This document shows, piece by piece, positions 14,886-29,707 of a stretch of DNA of 64,000 bases. The position numbers were made by a program, and so were the translations under genes. Source of the stretch: Callipepla californica brunnescens (Eukaryota; Chordata; Aves; Galliformes; Odontophoridae); the NCBI GenBank assembly GCA_023055505.1, contig JALIRH010000030.1, positions 3,220,001 to 3,284,000 of the forward strand. Direction: 5' to 3'. A model generated the notes under the pieces. That model was not told where the DNA came from and ran no database searches. It worked only from the letters and a program-made list of their open reading frames with translations. Position 1 is the stretch's first letter, and each line of letters starts with the position of its first letter.

Positions 14886-15689
14886 TAATAAATCTTGGTC
14901 AAATTAAATAAATAAAGGAATAAGCATTAGCCCTGGCCATTCCCAGAGACACTGTTCATGATCATCCCCCTGCAGTTACCTTCCATCTGACTGTAGCATT
15001 CCTGAAAGAAGGTAAAATCATGGGAAACATTTCAGCTCCTGTACTGACCATGAACATTCTTATCATGGTCGATCCCTCTTTTTATCCTCCATTTTTCTTG
15101 CCTATGTGAAAGCTCTCATTCTAGCGTGCCAGGCAAGAGTCTCCTCAGATGTCTATCTCCTCACGGAGATGAGTACCACACAAAAGGGTGTTAATTGGCA
15201 GCTTGTCTCTCTTTCATTGTCCCAGGACATGCCCATCTGCTTGTCCCTTAGACAAAGGCTTTCACAACCCCTGGCCAGGACTAGCTTGGACAAGTTTGGA
15301 CATGTTCATCAGCAGACTTTGAGGCAGTGGTATAAAATAATAGTCTCTAACAGGGTATCCCCCTTGCACCCGGCATGTGAGCGCAGTGCTGAATAACCTT
15401 ACCTGCCTTATCACCTCACTCTGGGTTATAGAGTTTGTTTCCGCAAGTCACTACGGCACGAGGTGGAAGATCTGAAATGAAAGCGTGCTCCACTGACAAC
15501 GTGCCTGGGGCCCACTACTGTGTGCTAAAGGCATCTGCAGCTGCAAGGACAGCCAGAACATAACCCTTGGGTCACATTCGCTCAGCAAAGACCAACCAGT
15601 TCCCAGTACTTCAGGGGGGGGCTGACACTGTGGCAATTCCCCGCTTATTAGAGGATTTCCATTCAGTCCCGCAAATGTACACAACGGGG
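14886..15689. other. Duplicated non-coding segment, left arm
   Basis: The segment matches 23880-24640 in inverted orientation. No protein homology, RNA gene or tandem repeat was recognised. Confidence 0.5.
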
Positions 15690-16330
15690 ATTTTGAAGCT
15701 TACAGGAATCCACGCGCGCAGAGCTGCGCAGCAAGGTCCTCTCGTGCGGTCCAGAGGGAGAACTGCAGTCCCAGCTGCGCTGTATCACAGAGGTACAAGC
15801 GGGCAGCAGAGCACGCTGACCTCCTGTGCTCACTTCCTCCCTGTCCCAGCTCCAAGCCCTTCGTGTGCCCCTCTCTGCCCAACCCGGGCTGCAACACGCC
15901 TGCAAAGTGTTCCTACTGTCGTTGCAGCCCACCTGGCCCAGCAAAGCTGCCGTGCCGGGCAGCACATGGAGCCGGGACCAGGGTCCCACCCGGTGCTGCT
16001 GGCAGCGTGTGCTCCTCTGCACGAACCACGAAGGGCACCTACCTTGGGTGCAGAGCAGGCTGCTCCCAGCTCTGTTGCAGGCAACCGGGCTCCTTGGAGT
16101 CGCGCAGAGCACAGGATGCCGAGTGCCCTCAGCCCGGAGCTGGCCGCAGGACGGCCTTGGTGCACCTCCTGCCACCGCGGTGCTGCCCGGATGGCTTCCA
16201 GCCAGGCTCTGGCTGCTTCAGCACAGGCTCAGGTGCCACAGCGAGCACGCCCCGAGCCGGCTGCCAGGCCTCGGGCACTTTCACTGCTCATTCTCAGCTC
16301 ACATCTGCTCCCGGGGGACAGGGAGGGAGT
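15690..16330. promoter_or_regulatory. GC- and CpG-rich block, left arm (candidate CpG island)
   Basis: The block is rich in CpG compared with its surroundings and open in several frames on both strands, which is what GC-rich non-coding DNA does. The matching block in the right arm is 23200-23870. It lies about 2 kb upstream of copy B and a little over 1 kb upstream of the conserved 5' flank of copy C. It could serve as a divergent promoter for the ZNF copies. This is inference; no TATA box or initiator was identified. Confidence 0.4.
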
Positions 16331-16870
16331 TAAAGAAGGGTGGGGGCTGTGTTTTCTTATGTTAATGAAGCATTGCTTTCTGCGGTGTCTTTGTTTCCTT
16401 TGCTGGGGACATTTGCACATCCATGTCCTCAGGCATCGCGAAATTCTCATTCTAGCTTTCCTTTAACTCGTTTGAGCTGTCAGCACGGCTCAGCAAGAGG
16501 CAATCACCGGCTGCCCTGCTCTAGAGGACAGCATCTCCCTGCAGCTGGCTGAGTTCTTGTACTTACCACTTCTCCTGGTTTCTCTGTTAGGTCTTCTTTT
16601 GAAGGTGTGAGCATGGATAAAAACGCTGCTGTACGAGGGCCGGCTCTGATGTTCGCTGTTGTATATTTACAGACTGTATGCCTCCCAGGAGGAATTGCTC
16701 TCAGGGTACTTGGGAGTTTGTGTAGAGGAGATATAGCTTCGTTTTCATAGCAATAGGGATTAATACATTAGGTTAAGAACCGATATATTAGTATTGCAAA
16801 AAAAAAGGAAAAGGTGCTACTTCTGAAGATTTCCATTCTGTACTGGGAACATAGCTGAATTTTCTTTTCT
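16331..16870. other. Non-coding end of the left arm
   Basis: This tract matches 22600-23160 in inverted orientation, including the words GGGATTAATACATTAGG and ACCGATATATTAGTATTGC. It has no gene content. Confidence 0.5.
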
Positions 16871-16879
16871 GCCTCAATG

Positions 16880-17137
16880 GTTTTGCCTCAGAAGAAGCAA
16901 CAAAAGTTCCCCCATTTTGTTGGTGAAAATTGGTTATGACTTTCCCTGGGGGAATCTGGCGTACAACCATGCCTTGATGGATTTGGCAGACTGCATTACC
17001 TAGCAATGTCAGGAGGGACAATTGTCCATCATAAAGTGTATTTAGATGAAAGTGTATTTAGACTGTTGTGATGGTTGCAGTTTGCACCAGCCAAGATAGA
17101 TGAAGACTGGAAAGAGAAACAGTTGTGTCACCACCCC
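16880..17137 (-). repeat. Repeat X, inverted copy
   Basis: Read on the minus strand it matches 17660-17960, including the tail AGTCTTCATCTATCTTGGC. Together the two form a palindrome of about 1.1 kb with a spacer near 17138-17650. The spacer is pyrimidine-rich on the plus strand and has no gene. Repeat X was not recognised as a known family. Confidence 0.6.
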
Positions 17138-17659
17138 CTTCCTCCCTGGGCGGCTCTTATTTTTTCATCGTCCCTCTTTCAGTTCCCTGCACTATCATCA
17201 ACACCAATTATTTCCTGTCTCTGCCACTTGTTTTTTCTTGTCTTTCTCCATTTCCTCTCTGTACTTTCCTGTGCCTTCCTTGGCTGTTGCCTTTCCCTAG
17301 CCTCCCTCTCTTTATTTTTTTCCCAAAGTTTCATCATTAAAAAATGGCTCAGCATTCTTTGTTCTTCCACACACCTGCCCTGTCTATAAAAGTCCCCATT
17401 CTACAATTTTATTTTGCCCTCTAATTTCTCCATGAGTCTCGACTAATTATGGACTCTGGAGCCCCTGGTAAATACAAAAACCAGAGGCTTCCAATGCTAA
17501 CACTGGGATATTGGGTTTCCTAGATTTCTGCAGATAAGACATTCTTCCTTCCAATGTGTTCCTGCCGAACCGCAAGGTAACACAGCATTTCACAACAGGA
17601 GTTTGCAGTGTCTCTGCCCCAGGGTCTTTCTCTGAGCGCTCTGGGAACCGCCCAGGGAG

Positions 17660-18056
17660 GGAGGGGTGGTGACACAATTGTTTCTCATTCCAGTCTTCAT
17701 CTATCTTGGCTGGTGCAAACTGCAACCATCACAACAGTCTGAATACACTTTCATCTAAATACACTTTATGATGGATAATTGTCCCCCCTCACATTGCTAG
17801 GTAATGGAGTCTGCCAGCTCCCTCAAGGCATGGTTGTACACCAAATTCCTCCAGGGAGAGTCATAACCAGTTTCCCCCAACAAAATTGGAACTTTATTTC
17901 TTGTTTTTACACAGACCCCAGGTTTCCACAAGTTACTTTAACTATTTGTCCAATCTACCAATCATTGCAATTTTCAAAAACTTTCCTCTGCAGTTTCCCA
18001 CAGCCAACTCCTCCATGTCTGGAATGTACAAACTGCCTTTACACACTGTAACACAC
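17660..18056 (+). repeat. Repeat X, direct copy left of ERV-L-like provirus 2
   Basis: About 290 bp from near 17766 to 18056 reappear in the same orientation at 21308-21597, immediately outside the other LTR. Shared words include CTCCCTCAAGGCATGGTTGT and CACAGCCAACTCCTCCATGT. It is too long for a target-site duplication. It may be an older repeat into which the provirus was inserted, or the outer part of a composite element. Confidence 0.6.
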
Positions 18057-18389
18057 TGTAGTGCAAATAACCCCAAGGAAAGCACTTCAAGGAAGTTAGT
18101 GCGAAAGGATGGTATATTTCTGGTAGGCTTTAAGTAGATGTTATACAAAATAATAGCAAAAGAGATTGGCTCACCTTGCTGATGGTTGAGGCTCACCAAT
18201 AACTCCACCAGGGAGGGATCTCCAACAAGAGATCCTTCCCCGCTGGTGGTCAGCCCTTAAATGGGGTCTTGGGAGAGGTGGAGTCAAACACCACCTCTTC
18301 CAATCACACTCACTTGTGCCCCTGCAGCTGACTCAGGGCTTGCCTCAGGTGGTCAATCAGTGGTTCAGGCCGTGATTCAACAGTTCCCA
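18057..18389 (-). mobile_element. 3' LTR of ERV-L-like provirus 2
   Basis: The 333-bp sequence matches 20965-21307 throughout, with TG...CA ends on the minus strand (TGGGAACTGTTGAATC at its start). Both copies share the internal word GATCCTTCCC and a run on the plus strand, GGCTTTAAxTAGATG. Moderate divergence between the LTRs indicates an old insertion. Confidence 0.8.
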
Positions 18390-18722
18390 TACACTCCAGC
18401 CCTTCACGACATGAACCACTGATTAAGTAATTATAGGTTGAGCCCTCCTTAATACAGAGACCCAATATATAGCAACGTTTTACATAATAACCCGTCGCGA
18501 TGTGTATCGATGTAATCTGGGATGAGTGATGATCAGTGTACGGCTCGTGTTCTTCCTTGGGCCAGTGCTCGGTGGTGTCTACTGGAAGCACGCGGTCATG
18601 TTGTGCAGGTCCATCCTACTCTCCATCAGTCCCAGGTAGACCATCACCGGATGTTGCACATGATCTTATAGCAACTCTGGAACTCTGCAGCATCATTTGG
18701 TTCCCTCTGGTGACTCATAGAC

Positions 18723-19244
18723 TCACAGGGAGTAATATAGATGTTTCAAAGGTACCAAGAGGGGGAGGTCCGCTCTCCAGAGTAAGATACAGGCCGTATT
18801 CCTGTCTTGGGTCAACACTTCAGCTTGTACAGGGGCATGTCCTGGCCGCCTGTACCAAACTTTTTCGCTCGATGTCTGTGGCTGCACGATTAGATCAGGC
18901 ACTAGAGGGGGCGTCCTGATCTGCCACAGAGACATGATAGGGGTTCCTTTAGGAATAAAGACTGGAGTGTTGACCACAATATCGGTAGGCCATGTACCAA
19001 TTACCGGAGGGACTACCGAACCTCCCACCTCCAACAATTTCCCCCAAGGTGCAAGTAGGCCACACCATCGTGGTCCTACCTGCACCTTCCAAGGCCATCT
19101 TATTTTATTGGTACCTGGTCTTAGGTTCTCAGGGGCAGGGAGCAGAAGATTGTTCTCACGGCCAGTCTGAGGTCTTACCTCATTATCCGTACCTGTAATT
19201 TGGATCCTAAGTGGGGAGGCCCATGTTGTTTGCAACATTTTCAA
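18723..19244 (-). pseudogene. pol: Integrase C-terminal segment, ERV-L-like provirus 2
   Basis: An open frame of 173 codons matches 8171-8686 of provirus 1 closely, with shared WPWKVQVGP and VLTQDRNTACIL. It follows the integrase core in order. A frame break separates the two. Confidence 0.75.
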
Positions 19245-19283
19245 GGCACTGGGTCTGCCATCACTAGGTCTTTCATTCAGATC

Positions 19284-19841
19284 TCAAAGGGTTTCGTGGA
19301 GTCTCTTTGTCCACCCCTGCAGAGACTGAGAGTCTGTCTTCAGGGCAGCCTTGAGAATGCCATTATAACGCTCAATAAGGCCTGCCCCCGTTGGATTGTA
19401 TGGCAGGTGGAATCGCCACTCAATATTGTTCTCTTCTGCCCAGCGTTGCATCATTGCACCCGTGAAATGAGTCCCTTGGTCGCTCTCAATGACTTGTGGT
19501 GTCCCATAGGCAGCCATCGATCTCGTGAGCACCTTGATGGTATATGCCTGGTTGGCTTTTGGTACTGGATAGGCCTGCATTAGCCCACTCGCAGCGTCAA
19601 CACAGGTTACGGCATATCTCGCTCCGTCAGATCGAGGGAGGGGCCCAGTATAATCAACCTGCCATCGCTGTAGAGGATTGTGTCCTCTAGCAAGATGGGC
19701 TGTAGTTTCAGGCAACGACCTCAGTCTCATTCTGGAGCAGGCATCACAGTCTCTGCATGCTTGAGCTACATCCGATAATTGTACGGGCAGTCCCCATGCT
19801 TTGGCAGCTGCCCACGTGGTCTTCTGTCCAGCATGCCGCAA
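19284..19841 (-). pseudogene. pol: Integrase zinc region and catalytic core, ERV-L-like provirus 2
   Basis: The 185-codon frame starts near the HHCC region (CRDCDACSRM). It carries the three catalytic acids in WQVDYTGPL, IESDQGTHF and GLIERYNG, with spacing that fits D,D-35-E. This copy keeps the core in one frame, unlike provirus 1. The ends are broken, so no functional enzyme is expected. Confidence 0.8.
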
Positions 19842-19943
19842 CTTTTGATGTAACCAGTAGGCGATGTTCTCAGATGGTGAGTTCTCAACCCATCTGACTC
19901 GGGCCAGTGTGTCGGCTTCATCATTTCCTGGTGACTGTAGGGG

Positions 19944-20882
19944 TCAGTGACCAGAAACATGGTAGACACGTACAGTTCTGTGTTTGACTGTATCCGATAT
20001 GTCTAACCACATATCTTTGCCCCAGATTGGTCGGGAGCAGATAGTCCAGTCCTGGGTAGCCCACTGTGCAATCCAAAGAGTGAGCCCCCGGTACACAGCC
20101 CAACTATCCGTGCAGATATTCAGGATACCGTCACCAGGTTCTTTGGTTATAACCATCCACACGGCCCGCAGCTCTGCCCACTGGCTGCTTTGACCATCCC
20201 CTTCTTCAAACCATATTGTGTCTGTGGCAGGATGGTATGCTACTGCTCTCCACTTACTTGGGTTGCCCTTGCTGGACCCATCCGTGTACCAGGCATCTTC
20301 AGGAATGGGATATTCTCCTTCCTGGACGGGACTCTTCTCTGGCGGAGCAACCAAGGCTTGTTTTGGTGCATCACTGTGATACGTCACCGGGCCTAGAATC
20401 TTTTGGAGCTCTTTTTACAGTGGTGAGGAAGACAGACTACTCCTCAGGCTGAGATAGGCGACCCATCGTGCCACCGTCTGTGCCTGGGCCACCCCTGTCT
20501 TAGGGAGGTGGGTCAGATCTCTTACCCACCCCTGAGTTGGAAGAGGGGTCTTAACTATGACTTCAGCTATCTGGGTTTTTTGCTCGACTGCTTGTAATGC
20601 AGTACAGGCAGCCAATAGCTGCTTTTCAATCATACTATATCTTTCTTCTGCTCCATGCCAGACCCCAGACCAAAATCCAATGGGGGTCCGAACAGAACTC
20701 TGACGTTGCCACAGGCCCCAGCCAAAGCCATCCTGAGTAACATGAACAACCAATTCAGCTGGGAGGGTAGGATCGAATATACCCAATGCCTGGGCTTGTT
20801 TCACCGCCTGTTTTGCTTGCTGGAAAGGAACCTGTTCTGTTCTCCCCCAGTCCCATTTGAAAATGCTCCAAATGAAAGACAT
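19944..20882 (-). pseudogene. pol: RT connection and RNase H, ERV-L-like provirus 2
   Basis: Two adjoining frames, 20415-20882 and 19944-20387, cover the RT connection (FDPTLPAELVVHV) and RNase H (YTDGSSKGNPSKW). A frame break or stop near 20400 separates them. The palm with YIDD is absent because the element is deleted upstream of 20882. Confidence 0.8.
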
Positions 20883-20884
20883 GG

Positions 20885-20945
20885 TAAGTTACTGTATATG
20901 TGTGTGTATATGTATATATATATAAATATGTATATTATTTTTTAA
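20885..20945. repeat. TG/TA-rich microsatellite
   Basis: Alternating TG and TA dinucleotides lie at the deletion junction between the leader of provirus 2 and its pol remnant. Such a tract could have aided the deletion. Confidence 0.7.
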
Positions 20946-20946
20946 G

Positions 20947-20962
20947 CCTGCCTGGCTCGCCA
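20947..20962 (-). promoter_or_regulatory. Primer binding site, tRNA-Arg type
   Basis: On the minus strand TGGCGAGCCAGGCAGG lies two bases after the LTR end. It differs by one base from the complement of the 3' end of vertebrate tRNA-Arg (ACG). That placement fixes the LTR border at 20965 and the element's orientation. tRNA identity is from general knowledge of tRNA 3' ends. Confidence 0.7.
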
Positions 20963-20964
20963 AT

Positions 20965-21307
20965 TGTAAGGCAAATAACCCCAAGGAAAGCACTCAAGGA
21001 GATAGCGCAAAAGATGGTATATTTTTGGTAGGCTTTAAATAGATGGTATACAAAAAAACAGCAAAAGAGATTGGCTCACCTCAATGGCTCACCTCAATGA
21101 TGGTTGAGGCTCGCTGATAACTCCACCAGGGAGGGAACTCCAACAAAAGATCCTTCCCTGCTGGTGGTCAGCCCTTAAATGGGGTCTTGGGAGAGGTGGA
21201 GTCAAACTCCACCCCTTCCAATCACACTCAGTTGTGCCCCTGCAGCTGACTCAGGGCTTGCCTCAGGTGATCAATCAGTGGTTCAGGCTGTGATTCAACA
21301 GTTCCCA
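20965..21307 (-). mobile_element. 5' LTR of ERV-L-like provirus 2
   Basis: The 343-bp LTR is bounded by TG and CA and is followed on the minus strand by the tRNA-Arg-like primer site. It carries a short local duplication (TTGGCTCACCTCAATGGCTC on the plus strand near 21070) that is absent from the 3' LTR. Confidence 0.8.
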
Positions 21308-21597
21308 TACAAATGGACAATGGTCCCTCCTCACATTGCCAGGTGATTGCCAGCTCCCTCAAGGCATGGTTGTGCACCAAATTCCTCCAGGGAGAGTCAT
21401 AACCAATTTCTCCCAACAAAATGGGAACTTTGGTTGTTGTTTTTCCACAGACCTCAGGTTTCCACAAGTTATTTTAATCATTTGTCCAATCAACCAATTA
21501 TTACAATTTTCAACAGGTTTTTTCTGCAGTTTCCCACAGCCAACTCCTCCATGTCTGGAATGTCTGGAATGTACAAACTGCCTTCGCACACTGTAAC
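21308..21597 (+). repeat. Repeat X, direct copy right of provirus 2
   Basis: It matches 17766-18056 in the same orientation, with a 10-bp duplication of CTGGAATGT text near 21560. It starts within a few bases of the LTR end. Confidence 0.65.
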
Positions 21598-22540
21598 GCA
21601 CACACTGCTGCAGCTACAAAAGTAAAAAGCAAAGCTTAACACACTCTGCAGACCTGCCACATACACACACCACAGAGAGAGGAAAAAATTGACATGCTTG
21701 GCACCCTCATAGTACTACTCACAGCCATGTTCACAGACAACATCACAATGCCGGCAGCCATAACACAACACAGTTCCCAATGACCCTAGCTCTTCAGTTT
21801 CTCCTGGGGGTCTGGAATCTCTCAAGCACATCCTCACCACCTTACTTTCTGAAAGATGTGTTGCCTGGGGGTCCTGAATCTCTCAACTACTACTCAAACC
21901 CCATTTCTCTTGGTGGTCTTCTCTCTAGAACCCCCTCACCATGTTATTTCTGGGAAAAAGAACCCGTTGCACACATGGGTCATCTCCATAACTGCATGTG
22001 GGGAACTACTCGGGGATCCCCTCACCCTTACTCTCCGTACGTGACAAGCTTCTGTCACGCTTTCGCAGGGGCAGTACAAAGGAATGCATTGCTGCAATGC
22101 AGGGAACATGCAGCTGGTCCCGATGGAGCCTGGATTGGGAGGAGCTCCCTGAGAATCACTCAGTGTGATGTTAGAAAGCAGCATCCCTTTATTCCTCACG
22201 GTGCGCACTGGGCGTCTTGACAAGCAAGCGCACCCTCTCAGAGTTCAGGTTCTGCATTTGAACCGTTCAGACATACATCTGCTGTACGCTGGCATACATA
22301 GCCCTTCTTTTTCACGGTCTCACAGGTATGTGCTAATGTCCCTTTGGGCATGCTCAGTGGTATTCAGGGTCGAGTGCCCACCGACTTCTTCCCTTTTTCA
22401 ACCATCAGCTTCATCCCTGAAACCTCTGACTCACTTGCATCCACTTTTTCCCAGTTTGGTAGATTCCCATTGATTATGAGACCACAGCGCACAGCTTTTA
22501 AAACCAAAGGATGTGGAAACTGATCTAAATGTGGTGGCAT
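21598..22540. other. Non-coding stretch, possibly an LTR fragment on the minus strand
   Basis: No gene is seen. On the minus strand AATAAA occurs at 22189-22194, followed by a short stem-like GAGTGATTCTC region, which could be the R/U5 part of an unrelated LTR. Two imperfect copies of a CTGGGGGTC/TGAATCTCTCAA sequence near 21805 and 21870 suggest local duplication. With no second copy the LTR reading stays weak. Confidence 0.3.
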
Positions 22541-22569
22541 GTTTTGAGGCAAAAAAGTATTCTATTGTG

Positions 22570-27397
<4,828 letters not shown>

Positions 27398-27405
<8 letters not shown>

Positions 27406-27740
27406 TCCTATGCGGTGAGCACCATTTGTCGCGGCGAAGGGAGACAAGGACACCAGGTGGTCATCAGCAAGTCCCGCCTTTAATCAGAAAGCTGCATACA
27501 TTTACATTGGTAGTAATGAAGCTCATACATACTGCAAAACCCGAGCTCCTAATTGGTTAGTGATGTCAGTGAGGTGAAAGTTTCATTGTTAATTCTTACA
27601 GTTAAACTGAATTTCCATTGGTCACTACTTCCTTAATCCTAACTCCTACACCCTCATGTTGCAGCAAGGTTACTGTGGCCTAGTTTTGTGATTGGTCAGT
27701 ACAGCATTACATCTTCACTTGAGTTGCAACAGTTGTAACA
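27398..27740 (-). mobile_element. 3' LTR of the alpha-type Env retrovirus
   Basis: The 343-bp segment begins TGTTACAACTG and ends in GGATTACAACA on the minus strand. It has a purine tract (GCAGAAAGAGGGA, 27741-27753) directly upstream as polypurine tract. ATTAAA on the minus strand near 27480 may serve as polyadenylation signal. Its end lies inside the last finger of ZNF copy C. Confidence 0.8.
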
Positions 27741-27767
27741 TCCCTCTTTCTGCTTAGACAGCTGCAT

Positions 27768-29084
27768 CTAGCCCCACTCTTGGCCTGTCTCAGACATCTG
27801 CAAGAGGTTTTCCTTGCTATGCCCCTTGCTCTTTAGCCAGTCTTGCATCAAATCCTCCACATCTCCCCCGTTTTCTTTTTGGACAACAAGGGTGTTATTC
27901 CACATTTTTGTCATCATGTTCTGCAACATTTTCTGTATGCAAGTTATTAAACAAGGCAAAAATAACATTAAACAAAGCAATACTATAACAATCCCTACGG
28001 CATACACAATAATCGTCCTTAGCCATGCTCCAATCCCTAATCCTTTCAGCCAGCCATCAAGGCCAAGGCCTGATTCCACCTGTAAATTTCCAGTCAACCT
28101 GCGTAATTCAGAAATTTGAGAGTGAATTGATTGTGGATGATCAGAGAGATTCATACAACACATGCCATCAAACTCTTCACAACCGTGGCCTTGTGCAAGT
28201 AAAAGGAAATCAATTGCAGCTCGATTTTGAAGAGTTGCATGACGAATAGAATCAACATCAAGCAAAAGGCTGGAGAGTGCTAAGGAGGTTGCATTTGTTT
28301 GTTTGGCAAGCCAGCATGCCAACTTATTTAGAATAGCATGAGCACCTGCCGCTGATATTCCTGGGGTAAAAAAAGATGCGGCAATCACGGCGTCCTTAGA
28401 CCAAAGCTTGACATCATCTTTACATTCTGGGGTAAAGGCATGAGCCATTCGTTTGGTTCGATGATGATGTCGGCTCATTTTTAGTATCATGGATGTGTTA
28501 GGCGTGAGTAAAGACAATCGCCCAATTGTACGAGGTCCTCCACGCAATTTTGATGGGATGCCGGGCCAAGCACGATCCCCACAAATCAGAAAGTATCCTG
28601 CTGGCAGTTGAATGGGATTATCTGATGAAACTGACACATTCGTAGTAGTGTAGTTACACCAAACCGATGCATTAAGGTAAACAGCCATGCTAGAATTTAC
28701 GACATTGAAATGATTTGCAGCTACTATTCGGCTAGTATGCTTAAAATACAGACATGCATCAGCCTTGACTGAACCCAACAATTCCAACTCTTGGGGCTCC
28801 TGTGGTGCTGTGGGAAAATAAGGAGCCCATTGATCCCAATTGTCTACATTAGTTTTGGGATCATTAACAGTACAGATGGGTACAGCCGAGGGGCACGGCC
28901 AAGGATCTGCTAGCAATCCAACCAGACAGGTTGTGAATGGATTACCAGGAGAAGACAGTGACAAGCAAATAGCTTCTTGTTTGGTTAAATTTGCTAGAGT
29001 AACCCAAATGTTAGTTTTGGGCTGAGGTGGAGCCCATATAGCATTGACAACATTAATAAAAAATGTTACAACTATCAACTTCAT
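27768..29084 (-). CDS. env: Endogenous retroviral envelope glycoprotein, complete frame (438 aa)
   Basis: The frame opens with a hydrophobic signal peptide (about residues 1-15), has several N-glycosylation sequons, and a furin-type site RTKR ending at residue 212. The transmembrane subunit has an internal fusion-peptide-like segment (about 235-256) set between two cysteines, as in avian leukosis-type Env. It then has the LQNRAAIDFLLL immunosuppressive-type region, a CX6CC motif (C302, C309, C310), a membrane anchor (about 357-380) and a cytoplasmic tail of about 55 residues. The surface subunit is short at roughly 195 residues. Its start codon overlaps the upstream stop as ATGA, though retroviral env is normally expressed from a spliced RNA. 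No stop or frameshift is seen. It is an intact endogenous env that could have been kept by the host, or simply a young insertion. Confidence 0.9.
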   Translation of the reverse strand: MKLIVVTFFINVVNAIWAPPQPKTNIWVTLANLTKQEAICLSLSSPGNPFTTCLVGLLADPWPCPSAVPICTVNDPKTNVDNWDQWAPYFPTAPQEPQELELLGSVKADACLYFKHTSRIVAANHFNVVNSSMAVYLNASVWCNYTTTNVSVSSDNPIQLPAGYFLICGDRAWPGIPSKLRGGPRTIGRLSLLTPNTSMILKMSRHHHRTKRMAHAFTPECKDDVKLWSKDAVIAASFFTPGISAAGAHAILNKLACWLAKQTNATSLALSSLLLDVDSIRHATLQNRAAIDFLLLAQGHGCEEFDGMCCMNLSDHPQSIHSQISELRRLTGNLQVESGLGLDGWLKGLGIGAWLRTIIVYAVGIVIVLLCLMLFLPCLITCIQKMLQNMMTKMWNNTLVVQKENGGDVEDLMQDWLKSKGHSKENLLQMSETGQEWG

Positions 29085-29707
29085 TTTATCATGCGAGTTA
29101 TACGCTGTTGAATATTATCATCTAGTGCCTTTTCTGGGTCAGTATCGTCCCTAAAAGGTCCCACAATAGAAATCGAAGGCAGTGGCACCTTTTTCTTACA
29201 CCTAGAAGCTACTATTAGTGAATTAGTAATAATTCTAACTCGTTTTTCCTCTTGTTGTATATTCCAAACACAGAATCCAATTACAATTTGTTCTGGGGTT
29301 TCAAACAGTTGTAAAGATTCTCTTACGTCTTGACCTGTGAACTCTTTTAATGCCCTACGCCAATAATTGTGAGAGTCCCAGTCGTATAGGCATGCAAAGC
29401 ACCAAGTCTGATGCACTTCTGACTGTACAATCCAATATGTATTACAACAACCCCCACACCTTAAGGCTATCCAAGCGGCGCAATCAGATTGATTACAGCC
29501 ATAACATGGCAAAGAGGAAGGCCCTTGTAAGTCAATATAAAAGTTCTGTATCCACTCCACCCAATCACCTGGGGGAGTTGACAGTGCCTTTAGAGCTTCT
29601 TCACTATGTTGAGCAAGGTAACAGAGATAAGGCTTCAAGCGCAGTGTCAACTTCTGATGTATTCGAATCTTGTTGTCCTCGGTGAGGCGTCTGATTATTC
29701 GCTGCAT
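29081..29707 (-). CDS. Unrecognised Cys-rich ORF between integrase and env (208 aa)
   Basis: From the first ATG (29705-29707) the frame runs 208 codons and ends in an ATGA overlap with env. It overlaps the integrase C-terminus by about 100 nt, but over 500 nt lie in otherwise unused space. The protein has two close cysteine clusters (CYGCNQSDC and CGGCC) and then CFAC, a layout that could bind zinc, with a basic, charged C-terminal third. No signal peptide or membrane segment is obvious. The position corresponds to that of accessory genes in complex retroviruses. I do not recognise the family and assign no function. Confidence 0.55.
   Translation of the reverse strand: MQRIIRRLTEDNKIRIHQKLTLRLKPYLCYLAQHSEEALKALSTPPGDWVEWIQNFYIDLQGPSSLPCYGCNQSDCAAWIALRCGGCCNTYWIVQSEVHQTWCFACLYDWDSHNYWRRALKEFTGQDVRESLQLFETPEQIVIGFCVWNIQQEEKRVRIITNSLIVASRCKKKVPLPSISIVGPFRDDTDPEKALDDNIQQRITRMIK

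Larger units (their letters stand above)
11935..16870 (-). repeat. Left arm of a large inverted duplication
   Basis: Read on the minus strand, this arm matches 22570-27397 on the plus strand. It covers the full ZNF unit, the flank at 14885-15480, the GC-rich block at 15690-16330 and a tract with the same wording around 16680-16870. Arms are about 5 kb and the spacer is about 5.7 kb. The arms differ by scattered substitutions and small indels, so the event is not brand new. The distal part of the arm also pairs with copy A (1-4436). Confidence 0.8.
18057..21307 (-). mobile_element. ERV-L-like provirus 2, internally deleted, with both LTRs
   Basis: On the minus strand the order is LTR (20965-21307), primer site (20947-20962), a truncated pol (20882 to 18723), and LTR (18057-18389). 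Gag, protease and the RT catalytic half are deleted, so pol begins in the RT connection region. Pol is the same lineage as provirus 1. Repeat X directly flanks both LTRs in direct orientation. Confidence 0.8.

Noticed and set aside
15567..16466. Frames of 170-300 codons in the GC-rich block, and the matching ones at 22954-23906
   Set aside because: Three frames on one strand and others on the opposite strand are open together. The composition is GC-rich and no motif is recognisable, so they are treated as compositional.
17766..21597. Repeat X as target-site duplication of provirus 2
   Set aside because: At about 290 bp it is far longer than the 4-6 bp made by retroviral integrases.
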